Origin: Deltaproteobacteria bacterium
GTDB lineage: Bacteria; Desulfobacterota; Desulfarculia; Adiutricales; Adiutricaceae
DNA: 34,252 nt
Assembly: GCA_031278635.1 (NCBI GenBank)
Contig: JAITKA010000019.1
Span: 1 to 34,252, forward strand
Direction of reading: 5' to 3'
Positions 11,336 through 17,851 of this stretch are shown piece after piece; the first letter of the stretch is position 1, and each line of letters opens with the position of its first letter. The notes beneath the pieces were generated by a model. The model saw nothing but the letters and a program-made list of their open reading frames with translations. It was not told the origin of the DNA and ran no database searches. A program made the position numbers and the translations under genes.

Positions 11336-11926
11336 CTAAATCTCCGGCACCAACCTACAACTTATGACCGCCTCGGGCGTGAAGGCTATCTCCCCCCGAT
11401 CGGTCACGATCCGTAAGGGCGAGGCGGCCAGCCGCCCCGTGTGCCTGCCGTTCTTGCCCCCTTCCGAGCCAAGCTTTATCTTGACCAGGCTGCCCTCGAA
11501 ACGCTCGAAATCGGCCATGGTCTTAAGGGCCCTGTCCAACCCGGGGCTTGAGACCTCAAGCGAATACTCGGGGCCCGGCCCGGGATCCAGCTCGTCCAGA
11601 AGCCGCGAGACGACCCTGGACACCGCCGCGCAGTCATCGACCGTTACCCGCGACCCGCCCTTGCCATCGCCCGGTACCCCAACGACCTTGTCGATCGTGT
11701 ACCTTACGGTCAGCCTGTCGCCGGCCGAGACCAGGGCCACGTCCAAAACCTCCAGACCCAATCCCTCTAGATGTGGGGCCAACCCCGGCTCCGCCAGGGC
11801 CAGAACGGACCTTAGGGCCGCCTTGTCGCCCGCCGTCGGCGCGGGCCTTTTCCTCGCCCTCGCGGGCTTTTTCTGGCTACCGGACTCCAAGGTCACTCCC
11901 GTCATAAACTTCTTTGGCGCCGCCAC
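11336..11926 (-). CDS. rimP: ribosome maturation factor RimP
   Basis: 196 aa, longer than the usual 150-160. RimP helps 30S assembly. Family features begin near residue 38: LALAEPGLAPHLEGLGLEVLDVAL, then RVTVDDCAAVSRVVSRLLDEL, then the signature YSLEVSSPGLDRALKTMADFERFEGSLVKIKL. The C-terminal SH3-like part runs to the end. The first 35 residues are Lys/Ala-rich and not part of the family. The GTG at 11926 is the annotated start, but ATG at 11905 or a later codon is possible. The upstream terminator at 11960-11989 means expression from the distal promoter must pass an attenuator. Confidence 0.92.
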   Translation of the reverse strand: MAAPKKFMTGVTLESGSQKKPARARKRPAPTAGDKAALRSVLALAEPGLAPHLEGLGLEVLDVALVSAGDRLTVRYTIDKVVGVPGDGKGGSRVTVDDCAAVSRVVSRLLDELDPGPGPEYSLEVSSPGLDRALKTMADFERFEGSLVKIKLGSEGGKNGRHTGRLAASPLRIVTDRGEIAFTPEAVISCRLVPEI

Positions 11927-11959
11927 GGCAATCCCGGCCCCCCCTTAAACGGCTCGCCT

Positions 11960-11989
11960 AAAAAAATAAAGCGGGCGATGGCCCACTTT
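11960..11989 (-). terminator. intrinsic terminator just upstream of rimP
   Basis: On the minus strand AAAGTGGGC and GCCCGCTTT form a 9-bp stem (one G-T pair) with a CATC loop, followed by A and seven T. It lies only 33 bp before the rimP start and downstream of the promoter at 12180-12208. It is therefore either a premature (attenuating) terminator of the rimP operon or the 3' end of a small RNA. Confidence 0.85.
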
Positions 11990-12173
11990 CTTAAGGAAGA
12001 GGGTTAGGTTGTTCGAACGGCTCCGGGGGCGCCTTCCAAAGGGTCGCGTAAACCCTAAAAAAAACCAATCCCGGAAAAATCACGAAACTTTCCCGGTAAG
12101 GGTCCCGCCCCTACAAGTAGCCGTTATCCCCAAACCAGGTCCGCAATGAACCATTTAGGCAGCTACTTAAGCT
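11960..12173 (-). ncRNA. structured leader RNA upstream of rimP (attenuator or small RNA)
   Basis: Starting about 7 nt after the -10 box at 12180-12185, the minus-strand RNA can fold as nested helices. The outer helix is AACGGCU/AGCCGUU (12119-12125 with 12016-12022). Inside it is GGGGCG/CGCCCC (12106-12111 with 12026-12031). Within that lie two hairpins: CCGGGAAA/UUUUCCGG (12089-12096 with 12071-12078) and AGGGU/ACCCU (12052-12056 with 12040-12044). The terminator hairpin at 11960-11989 follows. A 24-codon ORF inside has no ribosome site. An Rfam family called rimP leader exists for other bacteria; whether this is the same is unknown to me. Confidence 0.6.
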
Positions 12174-12179
12174 GTGCGT

Positions 12180-12208
12180 AAAATACACCAACGTTTGGCG
12201 TATGTCAA
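12180..12208 (-). promoter_or_regulatory. strong sigma-70 promoter with palindromic operator (rimP operon)
   Basis: Minus strand: -35 TTGACA (12208-12203, perfect), 17-bp spacer, -10 TATTTT (12185-12180, 5 of 6). The spacer is almost filled by a palindrome at 12183-12203: ATAC-n-CCAA-nnn-TTGG-n-GTAT, with all eight arm pairs matching. A protein bound there would block both promoter elements. I do not recognise the regulator. Confidence 0.8.
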
Positions 12209-12305
12209 GCTTTTTGCGCCCAAGAAAACGCGAAACCGAAAAAAAAATAACCAGGCGGACAAATCCCTTTCCGGGCCTTCCCCAAACCCCCCCGCCACCG
12301 GGCGC

Positions 12306-12339
12306 AAAAAAGGGGGGCCGATGACCACTCGGTCCCCCC
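12306..12339 (-). terminator. Rho-independent terminator after feoA
   Basis: Minus strand GGGGGG and CCCCCC arms enclose a CCGA/TCGG inner stem, followed by TTTTTTG. It is 30 bp after the feoA stop and shows that feoA is transcribed alone. Confidence 0.85.
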
Positions 12340-12369
12340 TCAAAACCACGCCCTTCGTGGGCCCTGGCC

Positions 12370-12597
12370 TTAAATCAGCTCGACGTGAATTTCATCGGCA
12401 TCGCTGGGGTTCATGGCCAAGGTGGTGTCGCGGGCCTGGATCAAAATCGGCAACCCCCCGCCGCACTGCTTGATCTCGACCTTGGTGCCCGGCGTCAGGC
12501 CCTGGGCCAAAAGCCTCGACAAAAAACCTCGCTCGCCATTAAGCTCCCGGATAACGCAACGTTGGCCTTTTTTGGCCTTGGCCATGGTGGTAACCAT
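12370..12597 (-). CDS. feoA: FeoA-domain protein
   Basis: 75 aa, a stand-alone FeoA domain with an SH3-like fold. Features seen: GQRCVIRELNGERGFLSRLLAQGLTPGTKVEIKQCGGGLPILIQARDTTLAMNPSDADEIHVEL, which follows the family pattern of a G(L)TPG turn, a central GGP-like turn and a final A..I.V. FeoA is an accessory of the FeoB Fe(II) transporter. Here no feoB follows, and a strong terminator closes the unit, so it may act in trans or in another role. Start 12597 is supported by AGAGAGG six bases upstream; a second ATG four codons later is possible. Confidence 0.9.
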   Translation of the reverse strand: MVTTMAKAKKGQRCVIRELNGERGFLSRLLAQGLTPGTKVEIKQCGGGLPILIQARDTTLAMNPSDADEIHVELI

Positions 12598-12693
12598 AAT
12601 CTACCTCTCTTTTACGATTCAGCGAAATTACCCGGCTTGACGATTCAAACGAAAACCTGCGAAAAACTCCCAACGAAAACCATTCACGCAAAA

Positions 12694-12867
12694 CGGCCCG
12701 ACCCATCGGGCCAACCAATCGATTCGACTTAACGAAACGGGCCCAACAATCGGGCCCAACAATCGGTCCCAACAAGCGGCCCCATCAAGCGGCCCCGGCA
12801 AACGGTCCCAACAAGCGGTCCCGGCAAACGGTCCCATCAAGCGGGCCCGTCAAGCGGCCCCGCGGCC
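12694..12867. repeat. degenerate 13-bp tandem repeat array
   Basis: From 12738 to 12867 there are ten head-to-tail 13-bp units of the form CGG-(G/T/C)-CCC-(A/G/T)(A/T/C/G)CAA-(T/G/A), for example CGGGCCCAACAAT twice, then CGGTCCCAACAAG. Three weaker units precede at 12694-12732 before a 5-bp break. The unit is not a multiple of three and no gene covers it, so it is not protein coding. It lies 100-270 bp upstream of feoA. Confidence 0.85.
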
Positions 12868-12910
12868 AAAGCCCCGAATCAGCGCCCCTATCAAGCTTAA
12901 ACGTCTCGAA

Positions 12911-12928
12911 AAAATAACCAGTTATTTT
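12911..12928. promoter_or_regulatory. AT-rich perfect palindrome upstream of feoA
   Basis: AAAATAAC and GTTATTTT arms separated by two bases form an 18-bp inverted repeat typical of a dimeric repressor site. The regulator is not known; distance to feoA is about 310 bp. Confidence 0.35.
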
Positions 12929-12976
12929 AACGTCTTAACTTTGGGCCCTGAATTGACCATTCCTGACCGTTAGGTC

Positions 12977-13012
12977 CGATAAGATATTATCGCAATTTTG
13001 TCGCAATTGCAA
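12977..13012 (-). promoter_or_regulatory. candidate feoA promoter with Fur-like inverted repeat
   Basis: CGATAA and TTATCG arms with a 4-bp centre (12977-12992) resemble the GATAAT/ATTATC core of Fur boxes. The overlapping minus-strand GATAAT (12991-12986) could be a -10 with TTGCAA (13012-13007) as -35, but the spacer is only 15 bp. A TCGCAATT direct repeat lies beside it. Moderate to weak evidence. Confidence 0.35.
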
Positions 13013-13251
13013 GAATAATTTTAGGCGCTAAACGTCCCCCAAGGGCCCCCTTTCCGCCGGATGAAACCGGCCACGGGCGCCCCTCCCCTCTTTTCGCTAA
13101 TAAAATTCCCCCTTTATCGCAAAACGGTTCGCCATATAACGACAATCCCGGCACAAAATCCCCCAAGGTTCCCTGGGGTGCTTTGGGCCGGGATTATAAT
13201 CTTGATGAAAGGGCTCGGTTTTGACCGCGTGGTGGGTTAAGGGGACAAAGT
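13013..13251. other. intergenic region with one large hairpin
   Basis: No gene is seen. A long imperfect hairpin spans 13147-13192: CCCGGC/GCCGGG at the base with CAAA/TTTG and CCCC/GGGG pairs inside. It lies about 60 bp past the stop of the 13252 gene but lacks a T run, so it may stabilise an mRNA 3' end. Confidence 0.4.
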
Positions 13252-13653
13252 CTACAAATACGTTACCTTGTTATTGTCCAGGGAGATGATGTTCTTGGTA
13301 CACATGGCGTTTATTATTTTCCTTACGCTCTCATCGTTTATCCCGCCCTGGAACTGGAACATGGCCTTTATGAAATTGGAAAGCGTGTCGTACCTCGAGG
13401 GTTTGCTCTTAAGGATTCGGGCGATGATGGTGGGCAGATCGGGCGGGGCCTTGGCCGTTTTGGGCGCCTCCATCGGCTCCTCGCCCCCTTGGTCCGCGAT
13501 CTCCGCGACCTTTCCGTTGCCCTTAAAAAAGATGTTGGGAGATCTCTCCTCTTCCTCTTTCCTCGCCAACTGTATCAATAATTGGGCTAACCTGAGCTTG
13601 TTTCGGTAGTCTAAGTGCTTTGAAACGACCTCGACGATTTCCTCGTAATTCAT
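13252..13653 (-). CDS. hypothetical protein with C-terminal winged-helix-like domain
   Basis: 133 aa, not recognised by family. The first 35 residues are helical and charged (EEIVEVVSKHLDYRNKLRLA), then a Pro/Glu linker of about 35 residues. The last 60 residues read like a small wHTH: LPTIIARILKSKPSRYDTL, SNFIKAMFQFQGGINDESV, then KIINAMCTKNIISLDNNKVTYL. The final strand-turn-strand IISLDNNKVTYL is a wing-like ending. No signal peptide or membrane segment. GAAGGAG seven bases upstream supports the ATG at 13653. It is downstream of the SPOR gene with an 80-bp gap; a nucleic-acid-binding role is inference. Confidence 0.75.
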   Translation of the reverse strand: MNYEEIVEVVSKHLDYRNKLRLAQLLIQLARKEEEERSPNIFFKGNGKVAEIADQGGEEPMEAPKTAKAPPDLPTIIARILKSKPSRYDTLSNFIKAMFQFQGGINDESVRKIINAMCTKNIISLDNNKVTYL

Positions 13654-13733
13654 CGTTCGCTCCTTCCCCTTGAACGATCAAACGATCCCATGGACGGATT
13701 CACCCACCTCGCCTCTAAAAAAGCCCCACCGTC

Positions 13734-15572
13734 TCACTTTTTGTTGGCCTCAACCTCGCTTTGGTTGGGCCTGACCGCCCAGGGCAACCCGATCCTCGAC
13801 TGCTCCAGGCCGCCGGCCTTGGCCAGTTCCAGGCCCGCGGCCTTGGCCTTGGCGTCGTCGTCGAAGAAACCCAGCCTGATGCGGTACTGGGTCTTGCCGT
13901 CGATCAGGGTCTCGGAGCGATACAGCGACAAGGCCTTCCCGGTCCCCTCCTGGCCCCCGAGGGTTTCCAGGGCCCGGCTCTTGTCCAGGGCCTCCCAAAT
14001 GGCGTCGGATTCGGCCTTGTCGGGGGTCGAGGACACGTTCACGGCCCAGAGCTCGGAGAGCGGCCTCACGTTATACTTGTTGACCTCGGCCATGTTGGGC
14101 CTGACCATCCACGGGGAGCCCAGGCCGGCCTTTTGGGCCAGCCCCACCGCCGCCGCCTCGGCCGCGGCCCTGTCGGGGAAAAAGCCCAGCCTCAGCCGGT
14201 GCTGCTTGGTCCCGTCCACCTCGGCCTCATAGCGGTACAGTAAATTCGCCCCATCCTGGGCCCTAAGCCGACCCCAGGCGGCATCGGCCTCCTCCCCGCT
14301 GGGGGTGGACAGCAGATTGGCCACCCAAAGCTCCGATATCTCCTCCTCCACGACCACCCGCCCCTCGGCCGGCTCGGCCGCCGGCACCGGGGCCGCCGGG
14401 GTCTCCGCCGGGGCTTTGGCCACGGGCGCGGGCGGGGTCACGGCTGGGGCCTGGGCCACGGGCTCCGCCGCCGCGGGCGGCACCGGGGCCGCCGGTGTCT
14501 CAGGGGTCGTTTGGGCCACGGGCTCGGGAGGGGTCACGGCTGGGGCCTCGGCCACCGGGGCCTGGGCCACGGGCTCGGCTACCGGCTCGGCCGCCGGGCC
14601 AGGCGCTTCGTCAGGCGTCGGGACGATCTCGGAGACCAGTGGCAGCTCCTCGTCACCCGGGGCCGGGGCTAGCCCGGTGGCCGGCGGTGCTTCCGCGGCC
14701 CCGGCCAAGGCCTCCTCGGCCGGCTCGGTAATTTGCCCCTCGCTAATTTGCCCCTCCGTGGCCAGCTCCTCGGTCATTTCCCCCTCGGTGGCCAGACCCT
14801 CGGTCATCTGCCCCTCGGTCAGTTGGGGCTGGGTCTCGTCGGCGGCCATGATCATGGTCCCCGAGTCGGTGGCCTCGATGATGGTGACATCCTCGCCAAG
14901 GGCCTCGGTCCGGGCCGCGGGCGGGTCCTGGGGCGGGGCGAAGTTCCAGCCGCCCGGGACCGTCGAGCTGGGATCGACCTCGGTGTTTAGCAGTTCCGCC
15001 ATTTGGTCCTCGGAAGGCTCGCCCCTTTTCACGGGGCCCACGCCCACCTCCAGGGATTTTCCCTGCAGGCTAAATTCATCGGGGCCCGGCTCGCCGGGGG
15101 CGGCGGCCTGGTCGGGCGTTTCGCTTGGCGCGGTTTGGCTTGGCTCGGATTGGGCGGTAGGCGGGGCGGGGGCGGGCTCCCCGGAGGGGCCGGAAAAGAG
15201 GTAGTAGGCGGCCCCGACGGCTATGACGATGGCGGCCAGTATGGCCAGTTTCATGCCGGGGGCCATGGATCCCGGGCTGGGGGGTTCGCCGTTTCCCGGG
15301 CCGCCGCGGGCCGGGGAACCATCGCCCTCCCAGTCCTCGCCCTGGTCAAGGGGGCCCTCGGAGTCCAGAAGGCCCTCGAAATCAAGGCCTGGCCCCGAAT
15401 CGGCGTCCTGGTGGCCCGGCTGGCCGGGCCCCCGCGAGTACCCCGGCCCACTGGGGGACCCGTCATCGGTGTCTTGGGCGAGTTCGGTCAGGTCCAGCAA
15501 AATCCCGTCGTCGGGTCCTTGGGTGCCGTCCTTGGGAACCAGTTTCGGGTCCACGTTTTTGTCGTCAGCCAT
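13734..15572 (-). CDS. membrane-anchored protein with two tandem SPOR domains
   Basis: 612 aa. An acidic cytosolic part (about 1-105) is followed by one membrane segment at about 107-127 (MKLAILAAIVIAVGAAYYLF), then a long Pro/Ala/Glu-rich linker. The linker includes repeated TEG(Q/E)MTE and LATEG units near 250-290 and PVAQAP(A)VT(P)PE units near 330-400. Two related C-terminal domains, about 413-505 and 506-605, each start SELW(V/A)(A/V)N(L/V).STP and contain H/QYRIRLGFF followed by a helix. They match the SPOR fold (peptidoglycan binding, divisome recruitment, DedD-like topology). Start ATG 15572 has GAGG upstream. It is 98 bp after the YfgM-like gene and probably cotranscribed. Confidence 0.8.
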   Translation of the reverse strand: MADDKNVDPKLVPKDGTQGPDDGILLDLTELAQDTDDGSPSGPGYSRGPGQPGHQDADSGPGLDFEGLLDSEGPLDQGEDWEGDGSPARGGPGNGEPPSPGSMAPGMKLAILAAIVIAVGAAYYLFSGPSGEPAPAPPTAQSEPSQTAPSETPDQAAAPGEPGPDEFSLQGKSLEVGVGPVKRGEPSEDQMAELLNTEVDPSSTVPGGWNFAPPQDPPAARTEALGEDVTIIEATDSGTMIMAADETQPQLTEGQMTEGLATEGEMTEELATEGQISEGQITEPAEEALAGAAEAPPATGLAPAPGDEELPLVSEIVPTPDEAPGPAAEPVAEPVAQAPVAEAPAVTPPEPVAQTTPETPAAPVPPAAAEPVAQAPAVTPPAPVAKAPAETPAAPVPAAEPAEGRVVVEEEISELWVANLLSTPSGEEADAAWGRLRAQDGANLLYRYEAEVDGTKQHRLRLGFFPDRAAAEAAAVGLAQKAGLGSPWMVRPNMAEVNKYNVRPLSELWAVNVSSTPDKAESDAIWEALDKSRALETLGGQEGTGKALSLYRSETLIDGKTQYRIRLGFFDDDAKAKAAGLELAKAGGLEQSRIGLPWAVRPNQSEVEANKK

Positions 15573-15670
15573 CTCAGCCGGACCTCAATCAGTGAAAGGG
15601 CGCTAACCGTGAATGGCCAAAGCGCTTTTGTTGGGTAAATTGGGTCAGTCGAGCGCCGTCGCCCCCCGGG

Positions 15671-16567
15671 TCATTGACCCCCGGCGGCCTCACCCTCGGC
15701 CGGGGCGGCCTCAGCCTCGGCCGGGGTGGCCTCAGAGTCGGTCTCGGTGCCCTCAGCCTCGGTGGGGGCGGCCTCAGACTCGGTGGGGGTGGCCTCAGAG
15801 TCGGCTTGGGCGCCCTCAGACCCGCCCTCGGGGGCGGGGGCTATCTCGGCGCCCGCGTCGGGGGTCGCTTCCTCGCCGTCGGTGTCCTCAAGCTGGGACA
15901 GCCTGACCTGGGCCGTGAAGGAGCGGTAGGTGTTGGGGGCGCGGGCGATGAGGTCGGCGTAGGCCTTTTTGGCCTCGTCGGGGCGGCCCAGGGCCAGGTT
16001 TACCCTGCCTATGGACGAGTAGAGCTCGGCCAGGAAGGGCTCCTCGGGCTGGGTGACTTGGCCCCTGTCCACGAGGGCGAGGGCCGTTTTGTAGGATTCC
16101 AGGGCCAGATCCAGCTGGCCGACCTGCTCGAGCAGCCCGGCCTGGGCCGTCACCAGGAGCGGCCTTATGCTCTCCTCGGACGAATCGACGGTCCTTATGA
16201 GCTCGTCCAGAAGGGGCAGGGCCTCCTCGAGGTCGGCCGCGGCCATGTAATCGTCCAGGAGGGCGTAGGCGGCCTGGCGGGCCGGCTTGGTGCCGGGATA
16301 GTTCTCGCGGACGGCCCTCAGGGCCTCGCCGCGGGCCTCGGCCTCCCCGATGGTGTTGGCCTGGTGGAAAGCGTCCATGGCCTTGGCCGCCCTGGAGTCA
16401 TGGATCGATTTGACCACGAAACCGACCAGGGCCAGGGCCACCATTATGCCAAGGATCGTGAAGATCTTGCGGGTGTTTTGTTTGAAATAGAGAAAGAATT
16501 TCTCCGAGGTCGTGAGGAAAGCGTCGTCGGTGCGCAGCAGCTTATTGATCGATACCTTTTTAGCCAT
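15671..16567 (-). CDS. YfgM-like membrane-anchored TPR protein
   Basis: 298 aa. A short basic cytosolic N-terminus (MAKKVSINKLLRTDDAF) is followed by one membrane helix at about 35-54 (IFTILGIMVALALVGFVVKSI). Helical TPR-type repeats run from about 60 to 225 (LALESYKTALALVDRG, LAELYSSIGRVNLALGRPDEAKKAY). This layout fits the YfgM/TPR_21 family, periplasmic chaperone partners of SecYEG. The C-terminal tail is a low-complexity 7-residue repeat. The ATG at 16567 was preferred to a TTG at 16579 that would add four residues. Family is inferred from topology, so confidence in the exact name is moderate. Confidence 0.75.
   Translation of the reverse strand: MAKKVSINKLLRTDDAFLTTSEKFFLYFKQNTRKIFTILGIMVALALVGFVVKSIHDSRAAKAMDAFHQANTIGEAEARGEALRAVRENYPGTKPARQAAYALLDDYMAAADLEEALPLLDELIRTVDSSEESIRPLLVTAQAGLLEQVGQLDLALESYKTALALVDRGQVTQPEEPFLAELYSSIGRVNLALGRPDEAKKAYADLIARAPNTYRSFTAQVRLSQLEDTDGEEATPDAGAEIAPAPEGGSEGAQADSEATPTESEAAPTEAEGTETDSEATPAEAEAAPAEGEAAGGQ
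15677..15802 (-). repeat. six 21-bp coding repeats (7-residue units)
   Basis: The C-terminus of the YfgM-like protein is six tandem heptads of the form (D/E)(S/A/G)E(A/G)(T/A)(P/E/G)(T/A/G), for example DSEATPT, ESEAAPT, EAEGTET. Multiples of 21 bp keep the frame, so copy number can vary without breaking the gene. Confidence 0.85.
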
Positions 16568-16831
16568 AATCTCATTCAACGGGCCGCCGGTTTGTCCTTT
16601 GGCCCTCGGTTCGCGGCTAACCGTCAGGCCTTGCAGGGTACCCCCGGCACCGGCCGACCGGCCGTTGGGAGCCCTATTTCCGGGCTTGGCCCAGGGGTCG
16701 GTTAACCCTCCGGGGCAAGCGGGAGTGAAAATAGGAAATTACCAAAAAAGGGCCTAAAAAAGCAAATATTAGTTTCGTCCGCCGGGATCGCCCAAGCCGG
16801 TGGCGCTTTAGGCCGGGCGAAAACCCCCGGC
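16568..16831. other. intergenic region between Pro-rich gene and YfgM-like gene
   Basis: No gene is seen. A hairpin GCCGGG/CCCGGC with an 8-nt loop (16812-16831) abuts the stop of the 16832 gene. A short AT-rich stretch at 16725-16775 may hold the promoter of the YfgM-like gene, but no convincing -35/-10 pair is visible. Confidence 0.4.
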
Positions 16832-17635
16832 TCACTTGTCCAGGACCTTGCGCAGGGCCCTTTCCACGGCCGCCTCGATCAGCCTCGCCAATTCCGAGGC
16901 CCGCAGGTCGCCGACCCGGGCGTCGCCCGCGCCGGTAACGGCGGGGGTCGGGTCATCGACCTCGTCGATCAGGTCGATCACGTCATGGGCAGGCTCCGGG
17001 GCGAAACCGGCCTTCCCGGCTGGGGCGAACGGGTCGGCCGGGGGCCTGGGCGCCGGGACGGGACTCCTGGCCGTCAGGACCGGGCCCTGGGCCCCGGGCC
17101 CCGGCGCGGGGGGAAGGGGCGGCGGGGGCGGGTAGGGGCCGGGCGCGGCCGTTTGGGGCTTGGACAGGGGCCTCGCCAGGGGCTGGGCCTGCTCCCATGG
17201 CCGCTGGCCCAGGCTGGGCGGCGGCCCCGGGACTGGGCCGGGGGGCGGCGGTGGGGCCGGGTAAGGCGGCGCCGGGTAAGCCGCGGCCGGGGGCATGGCC
17301 GCCTGGGGGACGCCTTGCGGGTAGCCCTGGGGATACCCTTGCGGGTAGCCCTGGGGTGGCGGCCCCGGCGGGGGCGGGGGCGGCCCTTGGGCGTAGGGGG
17401 CGTAAGCCGGGTCGCCGCCATGGGGCGGCGGCGGGGCCTGGGGGGGTTGGGTGGGCGGGTTCTGGGCGTTATCGGGGTAGCCTGGGGTCATGCCCAGTTC
17501 CATGGCGCTGACTTCGTCCAAGTCCTTTATGATCTGCCTGATTTCGTTGTCAAGGCCCAGATCGTCGGCGAGGGATTCCGATTCCGCCTGGGGCGGGGGC
17601 GGGTAGTCCTTTAAATCAAAGTCATTGGCCACCAT
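16832..17635 (-). CDS. proline-rich low-complexity protein of unknown function
   Basis: 267 aa. Residues 1-50 are acidic and ordered-looking (MVANDFDLKDYPPPP, DDLGLDNEIRQIIKDLDEVS). About 55-215 is Pro/Gly/Ala low complexity with a PQGY repeat four times near 95-110. The last 35 residues are a predicted helix (RASELARLIEAAVERALRKVLDK). The end style (DVIDLIDEVDD then a short amphipathic helix) recalls two-component or polar-localisation accessory proteins of Desulfobacterota, but I do not recognise a family. No signal peptide. GGAGA six bases before the ATG supports the start. Confidence 0.7.
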   Translation of the reverse strand: MVANDFDLKDYPPPPQAESESLADDLGLDNEIRQIIKDLDEVSAMELGMTPGYPDNAQNPPTQPPQAPPPPHGGDPAYAPYAQGPPPPPPGPPPQGYPQGYPQGYPQGVPQAAMPPAAAYPAPPYPAPPPPPGPVPGPPPSLGQRPWEQAQPLARPLSKPQTAAPGPYPPPPPLPPAPGPGAQGPVLTARSPVPAPRPPADPFAPAGKAGFAPEPAHDVIDLIDEVDDPTPAVTGAGDARVGDLRASELARLIEAAVERALRKVLDK

Positions 17636-17851
17636 GACCGGTCTCCGATGGGCGAAAAAGCCTAGGAAATAAAGGGCCAGATTCTCATATTATTTATAAA
17701 AATAAAAATACGTCAGATATTAACAGGCTTTTTCGGGAAAATTATGTTAAATCTTTTTAGTTAACTGTATTTAATTATCGAAAGTTATTCGGCCGTAGTC
17801 ACAACCAAGCCAAGGCCGGCCCAAGGCCGGCCATGGTTAGCCTCGTTGTGG
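17636..17851 (-). other. AT-rich promoter-like region and downstream hairpin of LolB-like gene
   Basis: 17640-17785 is strongly AT-rich and holds several TATAAA/TAATAT/CATAAT boxes likely to serve the Pro-rich gene, without one clear pair. At 17795-17855 a long inverted repeat (GTAG-n-CACAAC with GTTGTG-n-CTAC, inner GGCCGGCC arms) overlaps the stop codon of the LolB-like gene. It lacks a T run. Confidence 0.45.

Noticed and set aside
11960-12173. 6S RNA (ssrS)
   Set aside because: Size fits, but the 5' and 3' ends do not pair over a long stem and there is no central bubble of the 6S type.
12628-12840. 70-codon minus-strand frame across the 13-bp array
   Set aside because: The frame comes from the repeat (13 bp gives a 39-bp protein period) and has no start signals.
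12694-12867. CRISPR array
   Set aside because: Units are 13 bp and contiguous with no unique spacers; no cas gene is present.
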